Below, piece after piece: positions 52,637 through 62,903 of a stretch of DNA of 64,000 nucleotides. A program made the translations under genes and the position numbers. The stretch is from Desulfofustis glycolicus DSM 9705 (GTDB lineage: Bacteria > Desulfobacterota > Desulfobulbia > Desulfobulbales > Desulfocapsaceae), in assembly GCF_900130015.1 (NCBI RefSeq), contig NZ_FQXS01000001.1:248001-312000 (forward strand), in the 5' to 3' direction. Under the pieces are notes generated by a model, which was not told the origin of the DNA, searched no databases, and worked only from the letters and a program-made list of their open reading frames with translations. Position 1 is the stretch's first letter. Each line of letters opens with the position of its first letter.

Positions 52637-53818
52637 TTAGCTATCTTCACTCAGCACGGCGACTCCGGGCAACTGCTTGCCTTCCATCATTTCCAGGAAA
52701 GCACCGCCACCGGTCGACATATAACCGATGTCACCGGCCACCCCTGCCTTTTTGATCGCCGCGTTGGAATCGCCGCCGCCGGTAATCGACAGGGCCGGCG
52801 AAGCAGCGATGGCCCGGGCCAGGGCCATGGTGCCGCGGGCAAACGGGTCCATTTCGAAGGCCCCCATCGGCCCGTTCCAGACGATGGTTCCGGCGTCGGC
52901 CAGCGCCTCGACAAAATAGGTGACGGTGGCCGGGCCGATATCAAGGGCCAGCCAGTTGTCCGGGATATCGAGACAGGTGACGTTTTTCACCGCCGCATCG
53001 GCGGTGAACCGTTCGGCCGCAACGACATCGACCGGCAGGTAGAGGTTGACGCCGGCAGCTTCGGCCTGGGCCATGAAATCTCTGGCCGCATCGAGCAGAT
53101 CATCTTCGACCAGCGAGACGCCGACGCCAATGCCCCGGCTCTTGAGAAAGGTATTGGCCATCGCCCCGCCGATGATCATCCGGTCGACCCGGGGCAGGAT
53201 GTTCTGCAGAACACCGAGCTTTGACGACACCTTGGCCCCGCCGATGATGGCGACCAGCGGCCGGATCGGATGTTCCATGGCCTGCTGAAAATAGTCGATT
53301 TCCCGGCTCAGCAGAAAACCGGCCGCCCTCTCGGCGACCCGCTGGGCAACGCCGACCACCGAGGCATGTGCTCGGTGAGAGACGGCAAAGGCGTCGTTGA
53401 CATAGACATCGGCCAAGGCCGCCAGCTGCTCGCAGAATTCCGGCTCGTTTTTCGTCTCCTGCTCATGAAACCGCAGGTTCTCCAGCATCAGCACCGCGCC
53501 GGGCTCCAATCGCTCAACCAGGCCGACGACTTCTTCACCGACACAGTCGGGGGCCATTGCCACCGGGCCGTCAAGCAACCGCTCCAGGTGGGCGCCAATC
53601 GGCGCCATGCTCAGATCTTCAACCCGTTTTCCCTTCGGCCGGCCGCGATGGGAACAGATGATCAACCGGCCCTGCTGTTCCCGGATATACTGCAAGGTCG
53701 GCAGGGCCTCGCGCATGCGGATATCGTCGGTGATTTCACCGCCGTCCATCGGCACGTTGAAATCGACCCGGACAAGGACGCGTTTTCCCTGCAATGTTAG
53801 TTCACGAATTGTTTTCAT
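52637..53818 (-). CDS. pgk: Phosphoglycerate kinase
   Basis: 393 residues. N-terminal VLVRVDFNVPMDGGEI, substrate-binding SHRGRPKG, the hinge IIGGAKVSSKLGVL, and the nucleotide loop GGGDSNAAIKKAG are all intact. Converts 1,3-bisphosphoglycerate and ADP to 3-phosphoglycerate and ATP. Overlaps rimI by 4 nt and tpiA lies just downstream. Confidence 0.97.
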   Translation of the reverse strand: MKTIRELTLQGKRVLVRVDFNVPMDGGEITDDIRMREALPTLQYIREQQGRLIICSHRGRPKGKRVEDLSMAPIGAHLERLLDGPVAMAPDCVGEEVVGLVERLEPGAVLMLENLRFHEQETKNEPEFCEQLAALADVYVNDAFAVSHRAHASVVGVAQRVAERAAGFLLSREIDYFQQAMEHPIRPLVAIIGGAKVSSKLGVLQNILPRVDRMIIGGAMANTFLKSRGIGVGVSLVEDDLLDAARDFMAQAEAAGVNLYLPVDVVAAERFTADAAVKNVTCLDIPDNWLALDIGPATVTYFVEALADAGTIVWNGPMGAFEMDPFARGTMALARAIAASPALSITGGGDSNAAIKKAGVAGDIGYMSTGGGAFLEMMEGKQLPGVAVLSEDS

Positions 53819-54279
53819 ATCGTCTCCCTCCCCTGTCCAATGGCTTTGCGCATCAGCAGCGCATCGTCCTGAGGATCGTGGTAATAACGGGGTCGGCGGC
53901 CGACCGACGCAAATCCCTCATGGCGATAAAAGGCAACGGCGCCAGCATTGGCCGCCCGGACTTCCAGCAGCAGCGTCGTCACCCCGCTGCCGCGCAATCG
54001 ACACTCCAGTTCTGCCAACAGCAGAGCGCCGATCCCCTGGCGACGATGCGACCCGGCCACGGTTATCTTCAACACCTCGGCCTCGGCCCCGCAAAACCGG
54101 CTGCAGCACCAGCCGATAACCGCTCCCCGCTCGGCCGCCACCAGGCCGACCTGATTCGCGGCCGCCAGCTCTGCATCGATCTGTCGTTCCGACCAGGGCG
54201 AGAGACCCTGCCGTTCAAGCAGAGCAATCGAGGCCAGGTGATGGGCGGCCAGTACACTCAGTTCGATCTTCTTAGACAA
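53815..54279 (-). CDS. rimI: Ribosomal protein S18-alanine N-acetyltransferase (RimI-like GNAT)
   Basis: 154-residue GNAT acetyltransferase. The substrate region near the N-terminus has LSPWSERQIDAEL, the acetyl-CoA loop is GSHRRQGIGALLL, and ANAGAVAFYRHEGF is the typical late beta-bulge segment. RimI acetylates the N-terminus of S18. It overlaps gap by 8 nt and pgk by 4 nt, inside a glycolytic cluster with no obvious functional link. Confidence 0.82.
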   Translation of the reverse strand: MSKKIELSVLAAHHLASIALLERQGLSPWSERQIDAELAAANQVGLVAAERGAVIGWCCSRFCGAEAEVLKITVAGSHRRQGIGALLLAELECRLRGSGVTTLLLEVRAANAGAVAFYRHEGFASVGRRPRYYHDPQDDALLMRKAIGQGRETI

Positions 54280-55486
54280 TCGAATCGGCCACCTTCATGG
54301 TCAAGTCACCGAGCATATTGGTATAACTGCCCAACTCGTTGTCATACCAACCGTAGATTACCGCCTGGGTAACCGGGACCTCAAGCAGTGCGTCCTTGCC
54401 GCCGGCCGTCCCGGCCTGGGTCTTGGCCAGGTTGACGAAGATGGAAGCGGTCCGGGTATGGGTTTCGGTGCTCTCGATGATGGCGGCCGCCCGCGGCACC
54501 CCGATAATGTCAGAGGAAACGTTTTGCTGCTCGCTGTATTCCAGATACGGATTATGGGCGGCGTAATCGCGGTAGAGACCGTTAATGAAATCACGCTGGG
54601 TCGGCTTGCCCGGTTCGTCCTGAATATTGATGACCAGAATAATCAACGAGCCCGTCGACGTCGGAATTCGCACCGATTCGGCGATAAAACCGATGTTTTT
54701 CATCTCCGGAATGACCAGGGAGAGCGCCTTGGCGGCACCGGTGGTGGTCAGGATGATATTGTTCAGGATGGAGCGGTTTTTCCGCAGATCGGCCGCACCG
54801 GAGCCCGGCAGCCGGTCGAGAACCTGCTGGGTCCCAGTAGCCGCATGGACGGTCACCATCGAGGCGCTCATCAGGTTTTCCGCACCGATTTTCTCGAGCA
54901 GCGGCTTGATCATATAGGACAGACAGGTCGTCGTGCAGGAGGCGGCGGAGATAACGTTGTGGCTGGCGGCCTGATAGTCGTCATCGTTGATACCCATGAC
55001 CATAGTAATCGCATCACCCGGCATGTCGAGACCCTTGGCCTTGATCTTGAACGGCGCCGACAGGATCACCTTGGCCGCCCCCGCTTCCAGGTGCCCGCGC
55101 AGCGCACCTTTCGCCTCACCGGCGTCGGCGGTCGGGTCCTTGAACACACCGGTAGTGTCGACGACAAGCTTGACTCCGTTTTCTCGCCAGGGGATGTCCT
55201 GCGGATTGCGGTCCCGCCGCAGTATGCGGACCGGCACACCGTCGATACGCATCCGACCGGTTTCCTCGCTCAACTCCTCGATCACCCGGCCGGTCTGATG
55301 GCCATGGAGATAGGCCCCGAGCCGCCCGTAGGTCGAATCACGCTCGATGGCCGCCGCCAGATCGTCGAGGCTGCTACCGACATCGCGGCCGATGTTGACG
55401 ACGATTTCCGAGAGCTGTTTCCGGGAGACATGCGTCCATAACGATAGCTTTCCGATACGGCCGAGACCATTTATTCCTAATTTCAT
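54272..55486 (-). CDS. gap: Glyceraldehyde-3-phosphate dehydrogenase, divergent long form
   Basis: 404 residues, about 65 more than usual GAPDH. The NAD-binding GINGLGRIGK, catalytic Cys (ISAASCTTTCL), VHAATGTQQVLD, NNIILTTTGAAKA and YDNELGSYTNML mark the family. The usual SCTTN is SCTTT, so the residue that normally follows the catalytic Cys by three positions is changed. Extra length lies mainly in the first 120 residues and near position 300. Pathway partners pgk and tpiA follow. The cofactor (NAD or NADP) is not clear. Confidence 0.88.
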   Translation of the reverse strand: MKLGINGLGRIGKLSLWTHVSRKQLSEIVVNIGRDVGSSLDDLAAAIERDSTYGRLGAYLHGHQTGRVIEELSEETGRMRIDGVPVRILRRDRNPQDIPWRENGVKLVVDTTGVFKDPTADAGEAKGALRGHLEAGAAKVILSAPFKIKAKGLDMPGDAITMVMGINDDDYQAASHNVISAASCTTTCLSYMIKPLLEKIGAENLMSASMVTVHAATGTQQVLDRLPGSGAADLRKNRSILNNIILTTTGAAKALSLVIPEMKNIGFIAESVRIPTSTGSLIILVINIQDEPGKPTQRDFINGLYRDYAAHNPYLEYSEQQNVSSDIIGVPRAAAIIESTETHTRTASIFVNLAKTQAGTAGGKDALLEVPVTQAVIYGWYDNELGSYTNMLGDLTMKVADSIV

Positions 55487-55686
55487 GGGAACGCTCCTCC
55501 TTTGCTGGTATAAAAAAGGACGGCATCATCCCCGGCCTCTGCCGTTTGTCGATCGGTCGCAACCGACGAAAACCACGGGGACGATGGCAAGAAAAGTGAA
55601 ACCGAAATGTCGCCGCATCGGCCGTAACCGAGCTGGCAACTCATCTCATTAATAGCACCAGTGATCAGAAAATTCCAGTCAGAATC

Positions 55687-56418
55687 ATGTATTTCCCGGT
55701 CCCACTGAAACCGGCGACCCTGATTCGCCGCTACAAACGCTTCCTTGCCGATATCCGTCTCCCCAACGACACGGAACTCACCGTTCACTGTCCGAACTCC
55801 GGGTCGATGAAGACCTGCTCGGCACCCGGCAGCCCGGTTTACTATTCAACCTCGGACAACCCGACAAGGAAATATCCGCAGACGCTGGAAATGGTCCACA
55901 ACGGCAACGTCTGGGTGGGCATCAACACCGCGCGCACCAACGGTATTGTCGCCGAAGGGCTGAAAAACGGGGTGATTGAAGAGCTGTGGCCGGTTGACTC
56001 ACTAGTCAGGGAAGTCAAGACCTCCCCCGACTGCCGTCTCGATCTGCTGGTGGAGAGCGGCGACCAGCAGATCTTTATCGAGGTAAAAAACTGCACCTAT
56101 GTCGACAGCGGCTGCGCCCTGTTCCCCGATGCGATCACCGCCCGCGGCACCAAGCACTTGCTGGAACTGGCGCGGCTGGTTCAGGAAGGCCGACGCGGCG
56201 TCATTATCTGGCTGGTACAGCGCCGGGATGCGGACCGCTTCGCCCCGGCGGCGGCAATCGATCCGCACTACGCTGACACCCTGGCCACCGTCAGTCGGCA
56301 GGGCGTCGAGATGCTTGCCTATCAAGCCGCCGTTACGCCCGAATCGATCGACATCGTCCGTTCCCTGCCGGTCATCTTGAACAACAAGCGAGAACGACAG
56401 AACCACCATGGAAAATAG
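55687..56418 (+). CDS. sfsA: SfsA-type DNA/RNA nuclease
   Basis: 243 residues. SfsA signatures: [38 protein letters not shown] and the nuclease-like segment [23 protein letters not shown], in which the D and ExK residues form a PD-(D/E)xK-type site. First described as a sugar-fermentation stimulation factor and later as a nuclease. Overlaps queC by 11 nt. Confidence 0.9.
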   Translation: MYFPVPLKPATLIRRYKRFLADIRLPNDTELTVHCPNSGSMKTCSAPGSPVYYSTSDNPTRKYPQTLEMVHNGNVWVGINTARTNGIVAEGLKNGVIEELWPVDSLVREVKTSPDCRLDLLVESGDQQIFIEVKNCTYVDSGCALFPDAITARGTKHLLELARLVQEGRRGVIIWLVQRRDADRFAPAAAIDPHYADTLATVSRQGVEMLAYQAAVTPESIDIVRSLPVILNNKRERQNHHGK

Positions 56419-57112
56419 ACCACTATCACCCCGGGCGGTCATCCTGCTCAGCGGCGGCCTCGACTCGACCACGGTACTCGCCATCGCGTCGGCACAGGGC
56501 TACGATTGCTACTGCCTGAGTTTTCGTTACGGCCAGAAACAAGCCATCGAGCTGCAGCGCGCGGCCCGCATAGCCGAGCACTTCAACGCCCGGCGCCACC
56601 TGATCCTGCAGCTCGATCTCGGCCTGATCGGCGGTTCGGCGTTAACCGACAACATAGCTGTCCCCAAAGACCGCGACCTGGAGAGATGCACCGACATTCC
56701 GGTCACCTACGTGCCGGCCCGCAACACGATCATGCTTGCCCACGCGCTTGCCTGGGCGGAGGTGATCGGGGCGGCGGAGATTTTTATCGGCGTCAACGCC
56801 GTCGACTACTCCGGCTATCCCGACTGCCGCCCGGAATTTCTCGAAGCCTTCACGGTCATGGCCAATCTCGGCACCAAAGCGGGCAGCACCGCCGGCGACC
56901 ATTTCCAGATTCGCGCGCCGCTGATGACCATGAGCAAGGCCGAAATCATCAGGACCGGCCTGTCTCTGGGGGTTGATTACTCGATGACGCACAGTTGCTA
57001 CGATCCGGATGCGGACGCCGCCTGTGGTAGATGTGACGCCTGCCTGCTGCGCCTGCGCGGCTTTGCCGAGGTCGGCATCACCGATCCGGCACCGTATAGA
57101 GGGACTATCTAG
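56408..57112 (+). CDS. queC: 7-cyano-7-deazaguanine synthase
   Basis: 234 residues. Makes preQ0 from 7-carboxy-7-deazaguanine and ammonia, with ATP. The PP-loop [10 protein letters not shown] (residues 14-23) and the C-terminal zinc-binding cysteines ([18 protein letters not shown]) are intact, with [19 protein letters not shown] between. Queuosine or archaeosine-type pathway partners are not in the window. Confidence 0.95.
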   Translation: MENRPLSPRAVILLSGGLDSTTVLAIASAQGYDCYCLSFRYGQKQAIELQRAARIAEHFNARRHLILQLDLGLIGGSALTDNIAVPKDRDLERCTDIPVTYVPARNTIMLAHALAWAEVIGAAEIFIGVNAVDYSGYPDCRPEFLEAFTVMANLGTKAGSTAGDHFQIRAPLMTMSKAEIIRTGLSLGVDYSMTHSCYDPDADAACGRCDACLLRLRGFAEVGITDPAPYRGTI

Positions 57113-57127
57113 AAGATAACGCTGAGA

Positions 57128-58411
57128 TCAGTTCGGCATCAGCTCGGCATGGGTGATCCGGCCGCCGCAGACGGTCAGCACCGCTTTGCCGGTCAGCTCC
57201 CGCCCCAGGAAGGGGCTGTTCCTGCTCTTGCTGACAATCGTCTCTTCGGCAAAGACAAAGCGTTTCCGCGGGTCGATCACGGTCACATCGGCAGGGCTGC
57301 CGATTGCCAGAGAGCCGCCGGCAACACCGAGAATCCGGGCTGGATTGACCGAGAGCAGCTCGACCAGCCGGCCAACCGACAGGGAACCGTCACGGACCAG
57401 GGCCAGCGCCAGCGGCAGCGCAGTTTCCAGACCGATGATGCCGTTTGCCGCCAGGTCGAACTCGATATCCTTTTCCAGCACGGAATGTGGGGCGTGATCG
57501 GTGGCAATGGCATCAAACGTCCCGTCGCCGAGCGCCTCGATAATGACCCGACGATCGATTTCACTGCGCAACGGCGGGTTCATTTTAGCATTGGTGTTGT
57601 ACCCGCGCACCGCCTCGTCGGTTAACGAAAAATAGTGGGGCGCCGTTTCCGCGGTAACGCCGATGCCGCGATCCTTGGCACGCCGGATCAGGTCGACACT
57701 GGCCGCGGTACTGATATGGGCCAGGTGCATCCTGGTGCCGGTCAACTCCGCCAGGGCGATCTCGCGATAGACCATGATCGCCTCGGCGGCGGCGGGAATG
57801 CCGCGCAACCCGAGCCGGGTGGAGACAAATCCCTCGTGCATGGAACCGTTGCGGCTCAGCGCGTCGTCTTCCGGGTGGGAAATTATCGGTAGGCCGTGGC
57901 TGCCCGCATACTCCAGGGCTCGCCGCATCAACTGGCTGTTCATCACCGGCCGGCCGTCGTCGGAGACCGCCACGATACCGGCCTCCTTCATCTCTGCATA
58001 TTCGGCCAGTTCGCCGCCTGCACTGCCCTTGCTGACGGCGCCGACCGGGTAGACCCGGGCCGCCCCCTGCTCGGCAGTGCGCAGGATAAAGGTGGTAACC
58101 GAGCCGCAATCATTGACCGGCTTGGTATTGGGCATACAGGCCACACCGGTGAAACCGCCCGCAGCTGCGGCCCGGGTACCGGAAACAATGGTTTCCTTGT
58201 ATTCCTCGCCGGGTTCCCGGAGATGGACATGCATGTCAATGAGGCCCGGCACCACCCAACATCCTTCGGCGTCGAAACGCTGCGCCCCATCGGCCGGCAC
58301 TGACCCGGCCGCGACGATTCGGCCGTCGCAGATCCACAGTTCACCATGGCTGTCAACCCCATGCAGCGGATCGATGATCCTGCCGTTATCCACGATGATC
58401 ACTACTGACAT
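57128..58411 (-). CDS. pyrC: Dihydroorotase
   Basis: 427 residues from ATG 58411, preceded by GGAGGG at 5 nt; the 25 upstream in-frame residues overlap pyrB. A class I-type metal-dependent amidohydrolase: GLIDMHVHLREPGEEYKE gives the HxH metal ligands, with later ISHPEDD, MHLAHIST and ATDHAPH. Closes dihydroorotate in pyrimidine synthesis. It is translationally coupled to pyrB. Confidence 0.94.
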   Translation of the reverse strand: MSVVIIVDNGRIIDPLHGVDSHGELWICDGRIVAAGSVPADGAQRFDAEGCWVVPGLIDMHVHLREPGEEYKETIVSGTRAAAAGGFTGVACMPNTKPVNDCGSVTTFILRTAEQGAARVYPVGAVSKGSAGGELAEYAEMKEAGIVAVSDDGRPVMNSQLMRRALEYAGSHGLPIISHPEDDALSRNGSMHEGFVSTRLGLRGIPAAAEAIMVYREIALAELTGTRMHLAHISTAASVDLIRRAKDRGIGVTAETAPHYFSLTDEAVRGYNTNAKMNPPLRSEIDRRVIIEALGDGTFDAIATDHAPHSVLEKDIEFDLAANGIIGLETALPLALALVRDGSLSVGRLVELLSVNPARILGVAGGSLAIGSPADVTVIDPRKRFVFAEETIVSKSRNSPFLGRELTGKAVLTVCGGRITHAELMPN

Positions 58412-58412
58412 C

Positions 58413-59378
58413 TCATCCCTCCGTATCCTGGCTCTCTTTGACACCGCCGAGCACCAGGTAGAGCAACGCCATCCGCACCGCGACACCGTTGGTCACCTGA
58501 TCGAGAATGACCGACCAGGGACCGTCGGCCACATCGGGGCTCATCTCCACCCCTCGGTTGATAGGACCGGGGTGCATGATCAACACGTCGTCACGGGCAT
58601 ACTGCAGCACCTCTCGGTTGATGCCATAGCGAATTGCGTATTCCCGCAGGGAGGGGATCAACGGGTCCTGCTGTCGCTCCTTCTGGATACGCAGGGCCAT
58701 GACCACATCGGCGCCGGTAACCGCTTCCTTGACCGTCGCGGCGACCTCCACTTCTGCCGAGGCGATACCGTACGGGATGAAGGTTGCCGGACCGGCCAGG
58801 CAGACCCGTGCCCCGAGACGAGTAAAACCGATGATATCGGAACCGGCCACCCGGCTGTGCGAGATATCGCCGACGATGGCGATTTTCAGTCCGTCAAGAC
58901 GCTCCTTGTGTTCCAGGATGGTCATGATATCGAGCAGTCCCTGGCTCGGATGTTCATGGGTGCCGTCACCGGCGTTGATCACCGGGCAGTCGACATGGCG
59001 GGCCAGCAGGTGCGGGGCCCCGGAGCTTGAATGGCGCAGCACGATGATATCGGGATTCATCGCCTCGATATTGCGCGCCGTATCGATGATCGTCTCACCC
59101 TTGGCGGCGGAACTGGTCGATGAGGCGATGTTGAAGGTATCGGCGCTCATCCGTTTGGCGGCAATTTCGAAGGAAAGCCGGGTCCTGGTGGACGGTTCGA
59201 GAAAGAGGTTGACGACGGTTTTTCCACGCAGGGTGGGAACTTTCTTGATCGAACGATTGGAGATTTCCTTGAAGGAGTGCGCCGTTGCGATGATATATTC
59301 GATATCTTCGCGCGACATCTGCTCGAGCCCGAAGATATGTTTATGCCTGAACACATGAGTCTGCTGCCCGGTCATCAT
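58413..59378 (-). CDS. pyrB: Aspartate carbamoyltransferase catalytic subunit
   Basis: 321 residues. The carbamoyl-phosphate loop [13 protein letters not shown] and the aspartate-binding [10 protein letters not shown] are intact. The order pyrB-pyrC is the common compact pyrimidine pair; no regulatory pyrI is nearby. The start is ATG 59378, with a second ATG one codon later. Confidence 0.95.
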   Translation of the reverse strand: MMTGQQTHVFRHKHIFGLEQMSREDIEYIIATAHSFKEISNRSIKKVPTLRGKTVVNLFLEPSTRTRLSFEIAAKRMSADTFNIASSTSSAAKGETIIDTARNIEAMNPDIIVLRHSSSGAPHLLARHVDCPVINAGDGTHEHPSQGLLDIMTILEHKERLDGLKIAIVGDISHSRVAGSDIIGFTRLGARVCLAGPATFIPYGIASAEVEVAATVKEAVTGADVVMALRIQKERQQDPLIPSLREYAIRYGINREVLQYARDDVLIMHPGPINRGVEMSPDVADGPWSVILDQVTNGVAVRMALLYLVLGGVKESQDTEG

Positions 59379-59502
59379 GCCCTCACTGCGTTATGGTTCC
59401 CGTGAACGCCGACACCACAGCCGGCGCTCCCATCGATCGCGATACGGAAAAGCAAACGGCATACAGTGCGACAACGGAAGTCTCCGGACCCGGCAACGCG
59501 AG

Positions 59503-60147
59503 TCAACGAATGATATCCCCGAGGCGATCCCACCTGATCGAGGCAAAGCGGTCGACAGACAGGAGCGGCTCGTCGATATCCCAGGACCAGTAGATAATCA
59601 TTGCCTTCCCGAGGATATCGGCATCGTCGACGAACCCCCAGAAGCGGCTGTCCGAACTGTTGTCCCGATTATCCCCCATGACGAAATATTTGTCGGGCGG
59701 CACGACGATCGGCCCGAGATTGTCCTTGGGACTGATGTCTCCCGGCAGCACCTGTGCCGAGGTGAAATGGGCATGCGGATCGTCGATCGGGCTATCGTTA
59801 ATCAACAGGGTCTTATCCCTGATCTCGAGTTTGTCACCGGGGAGCCCGATCACTCGCTTAATATAATCCGTCGATCGGTCTCGGGGAAAGCGAAAAACGA
59901 TAATATCACCGCGCTTCGGCTCTTTGATCGGCACCAGCACCGTACCGGCAAACGGCAGGCGGATGCCGTAGATAAACTTATTGACCAGCAGGTGATCGCC
60001 GATTTGCAGCGTCGGCAACATCGAACCCGATGGAATTTTAAACGCCTGAACGACAAAGGTCCTGATGAAAAGAGCCAACAGAATAGCGATTCCAATCGCT
60101 TCCGCATATTCTCTGACAACCGACTTCTTTTTTTGCTCGGTGCTCAC
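59503..60147 (-). CDS. lepB: Signal peptidase I
   Basis: 214 residues. There is one membrane anchor near residues 18-34. The catalytic Ser42 is in IPSGSMLPT and the general-base Lys97 in DYIKRVIG; GDNRDNSSDSRFWG is box E. Removes signal peptides at the outer face of the inner membrane. It has its own upstream region, 124 bp before pyrB. Confidence 0.94.
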   Translation of the reverse strand: MSTEQKKKSVVREYAEAIGIAILLALFIRTFVVQAFKIPSGSMLPTLQIGDHLLVNKFIYGIRLPFAGTVLVPIKEPKRGDIIVFRFPRDRSTDYIKRVIGLPGDKLEIRDKTLLINDSPIDDPHAHFTSAQVLPGDISPKDNLGPIVVPPDKYFVMGDNRDNSSDSRFWGFVDDADILGKAMIIYWSWDIDEPLLSVDRFASIRWDRLGDIIR

Positions 60148-60541
60148 CTGCTATCCCTCACTTTGGGTATCGACCATGCCTGAATTGAGATGATAAATCG
60201 TCCCGGCAAAGCTACTTGAAAACGGATCTTTATACAAGAACGATCACCCGATGACCAGAGATATCAAACTCTTTTTCTTTATCGGCAAGGAGTTACGCTG
60301 TATACTACATGATGAGTGCGAACGACTTACACCAACCATATATAGTAGTAATCCAGTTTCGAAATGGTTATTAAGTTGAATAACTCCCTGTTTAAAATAG
60401 AAAAAGGTTTGCATTTTTTCCTTCCTTTTTCTTGACAAACCTCACTTTTTATGTCCTTAATGTAATTTAAGTTGGAAAGTCTGTAATTTATTGGCTATTC
60501 CTTGACTCCAAACATACCAATAGAGCATTCTGCCTGCAGAC
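60148..60541. other. AT-rich divergent promoter region between lepB and pilM
   Basis: 394 bp, markedly more AT-rich than the surroundings. It has a small hairpin (GTTATT / AATAAC, 60367-60384) and a candidate promoter for the pil operon near 60432. A minus-strand ORF at 60244-60438 looks spurious (no recognisable domain, Lys/Ser-rich). No RNA gene seen. Confidence 0.45.
60432..60461 (+). promoter_or_regulatory. Candidate sigma-70 promoter of the pil operon
   Basis: A consensus TTGACA at 60432-60437, an 18-bp spacer, and CTTAAT at 60456-60461 as a weak -10 box. The leader to the pilM ATG would be about 75 nt. The -10 match is only moderate. Confidence 0.42.
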
Positions 60542-61600
60542 ATGAAACTGCCGTTTATCTCTTCTGAAGAACTCGTGGTCGGTGTCGATATCGGCTCACA
60601 TGCTGTCAAGGTGTGCCAGCTCAAACGTTCCGACAAGGCCTATTCCGTCGTCTGTCTCGGCACCGCCATCCTGCCGGAAGGCGCAGTCGACGACGGAACC
60701 CTGAATGAACCCGAAGTGGTCGGCGCCGTCGTCGCCGACCTGTTCAAGAATTTGAAGATCAAAAAGAAGAAGGTGGGTTTTTCCATCTCCGGTTATTCGG
60801 TGATCGTCAAGAAGGTCAATCTGGCGGTGATGAGCGACGATCAGATGGAAGAACACATCATGAGCGAAGCGGAACAATACATCCCGTTCGACATCAAAGA
60901 TGTCTATCTCGACTTCCAGGACTTGAAGACCGGCACCAACGAAAATGAGCGGACCGATGTCATGCTGGTGGCCGCCAAGAAAGAGATCGTCGACGATTAT
61001 CTCGATATGCTCGAGAATATCGGCCTGCAGGCGACCGTCGTCGACGTCGACGGGTTCGCGCTGGAAAACACCTACGAATACAACACGCCGAAAACCGGCA
61101 ATGTCGCCCTGGTCGATATCGGCGCCGCCAAGATGAACATCAATATCATCTCCAGGGGTATTTCCGTCGTTGCCCGTGATATCGTGGTCGGTAGCCGACA
61201 GCTGACCGAACAGATCATGAACCAGTTCGATATCGACTTCGACGAGGCGGAAGCCATCAAACTCGGACGCATGTCGGCCGAGGACAAGCAGGAAGAACTC
61301 GAGCAGATCTTTACCACGGTCTGTACCCAGTGGGTCCTGGAGATCAAAAAAGCGATCGACCTCTACCATTCGAATTACCCGGACGCCCCGCTTGAACACC
61401 TCATCCTGAGCGGCGGCGGCGCCAAGGTTGGCGGCCTGACCGATTACCTGCACAGGGAGACCGGCCTGCCCGTCGAGTTGTTCAACCCCTTTGCCAACAT
61501 GATTTCCAACGACAAGAAGATCGACCCTGAGTACCTGAAAAGCGTCGGCCCGGAAATGGCCATCGCTTCGGGAATTGCCATCAGGCCATCGGTCGTATAA
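60542..61600 (+). CDS. pilM: Type IV pilus assembly protein PilM
   Basis: 352 residues with an actin-like (FtsA-type) ATPase fold: VVGVDIGSHAVKVCQL phosphate-1, VALVDIGAAKMNI phosphate-2 and ILSGGGAKVGGLTDY adenosine motif. Forms the cytoplasmic ring of the alignment complex and binds PilN. First gene of pilMNOPQ. Confidence 0.95.
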   Translation: MKLPFISSEELVVGVDIGSHAVKVCQLKRSDKAYSVVCLGTAILPEGAVDDGTLNEPEVVGAVVADLFKNLKIKKKKVGFSISGYSVIVKKVNLAVMSDDQMEEHIMSEAEQYIPFDIKDVYLDFQDLKTGTNENERTDVMLVAAKKEIVDDYLDMLENIGLQATVVDVDGFALENTYEYNTPKTGNVALVDIGAAKMNINIISRGISVVARDIVVGSRQLTEQIMNQFDIDFDEAEAIKLGRMSAEDKQEELEQIFTTVCTQWVLEIKKAIDLYHSNYPDAPLEHLILSGGGAKVGGLTDYLHRETGLPVELFNPFANMISNDKKIDPEYLKSVGPEMAIASGIAIRPSVV

Positions 61601-61625
61601 GGAGCTTCCCGAGCCCAGGTGAGCC

Positions 61626-62216
61626 ATGCTGAAAATCAACCTCCTTCCCATCAGGCAGCTGAAAAAGCGGGCCAAGGCGCGCAACCAGATCCTTGCCGCC
61701 CTCGTGATCTTCTGCGGCGTACTGGTCCTGTTGACCTTTGTCGGCATGCTGCAGGCAGCGAGGATTTCTTCGCTCAACGAGGAAATCCAGGCACGAGAAA
61801 AGGAAAAAAAATCCTTTGACAAGGTCGTCCAGGAACTTGCCGAGCTCGAACAGAAACGGCTTGAACTCAACGAAAAAATCCGTATTATCAATCAGCTTAA
61901 AACCGATAGTTACCTGACGGTTCACGTCCTGGATGAAGTTGCCAAGCTGATCGACAACAACAGAATGTGGCTGACTTCGCTCAACCAGAGCGGTGGGCGA
62001 CTTTCCCTGTCGGGCTATGCACTGGACAACGAAACGATCGCGCAATTCATGGACGAACTGAGGTTCAAATCACCCTATGTTAATTCGGTCGGCCTGAGCA
62101 ACAGTTCGCTGGGGTCGGTCAGCGGTAAGGACCTGAAATCCTTCAGTCTGGTCTGCGATGTCAGATCGCCGGCAACGACCACCGAAACGGCCCCTGATGA
62201 AGGGAAGCAACAGTAA
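61626..62216 (+). CDS. pilN: Type IV pilus assembly protein PilN
   Basis: 196 residues. The N-terminal MLKINLLPIRQLKKRAKAR is the PilM-binding segment (INLLP). One transmembrane helix follows (ILAALVIFCGVLVLLTFVGML), then a coiled-coil stretch (EIQAREKEKKSFDKVVQELAELE) and the periplasmic fimbrial-assembly domain. Next gene pilO lies 24 bp downstream. Confidence 0.93.
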   Translation: MLKINLLPIRQLKKRAKARNQILAALVIFCGVLVLLTFVGMLQAARISSLNEEIQAREKEKKSFDKVVQELAELEQKRLELNEKIRIINQLKTDSYLTVHVLDEVAKLIDNNRMWLTSLNQSGGRLSLSGYALDNETIAQFMDELRFKSPYVNSVGLSNSSLGSVSGKDLKSFSLVCDVRSPATTTETAPDEGKQQ

Positions 62217-62240
62217 CATATTCAGGAATATCGTCAGCCC

Positions 62241-62861
62241 ATGAGAAAGAAAGACTCAAAATTCACAGCGTTCCTGGACAAGAAATATATCCCGCTGGAT
62301 AACCGTATCAAACTCGGGATCGCCGCGCTGTTGCTCATCCTGCCCATCGTGGTGTTTTATTTCGTCTTCTATCAAGCAAACCAGGATACGATTGCCGGTC
62401 TCGAGAAGAAGAGTGCCACCTTGGCTGACGATATCAGAAAGCTCCAGCAGAAAGAGCGCAACAAACCGCAACTTGTTGCCGAGGTGGCAAAAATCGAGGA
62501 GGAATTCGAGCGAGCTGCCCAGATGCTACCGAAAGAGCAAGAGATCCCGTCTCTGCTGAAAGATATCTCTGCCCTTGGCCAGAACGCCGGTCTGGACTTT
62601 CTCTCTTTCGTGCCGCGTCCTGAAACACCCCGCGATTATTACAACGAGATTCCCGTGGACATCACCGTTCGCGGGCCTTATCACTCAGTGGGCTACTTCT
62701 TCGATCAGATCAGCAAGCTCGACCGTATCGTCAGTGTCTCCAATATCACCATGGGCTCACCACAGAAAGTTACCGGCGAGATGCTGCTGGATTCTCAATG
62801 CCAGTTGATGACCTATCGTTTTACCAATGTCAAAATTTCCGAGGACAAGAAAAAGAAATGA
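62241..62861 (+). CDS. pilO: Type IV pilus assembly protein PilO
   Basis: 206 residues with a short basic N-terminus, one membrane helix (LGIAALLLILPIVVFYFVFY), a coiled coil (LEKKSATLADDIRKLQQKE) and a ferredoxin-like periplasmic domain (IPVDITVRGPYHSVGYFFDQ). Forms heterodimers with PilN. Confidence 0.93.
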   Translation: MRKKDSKFTAFLDKKYIPLDNRIKLGIAALLLILPIVVFYFVFYQANQDTIAGLEKKSATLADDIRKLQQKERNKPQLVAEVAKIEEEFERAAQMLPKEQEIPSLLKDISALGQNAGLDFLSFVPRPETPRDYYNEIPVDITVRGPYHSVGYFFDQISKLDRIVSVSNITMGSPQKVTGEMLLDSQCQLMTYRFTNVKISEDKKKK

Positions 62862-62903
62862 GACCCGGTCAACGATAATGCGTTTTAATTTCAGCCCCAT
62901 GCC

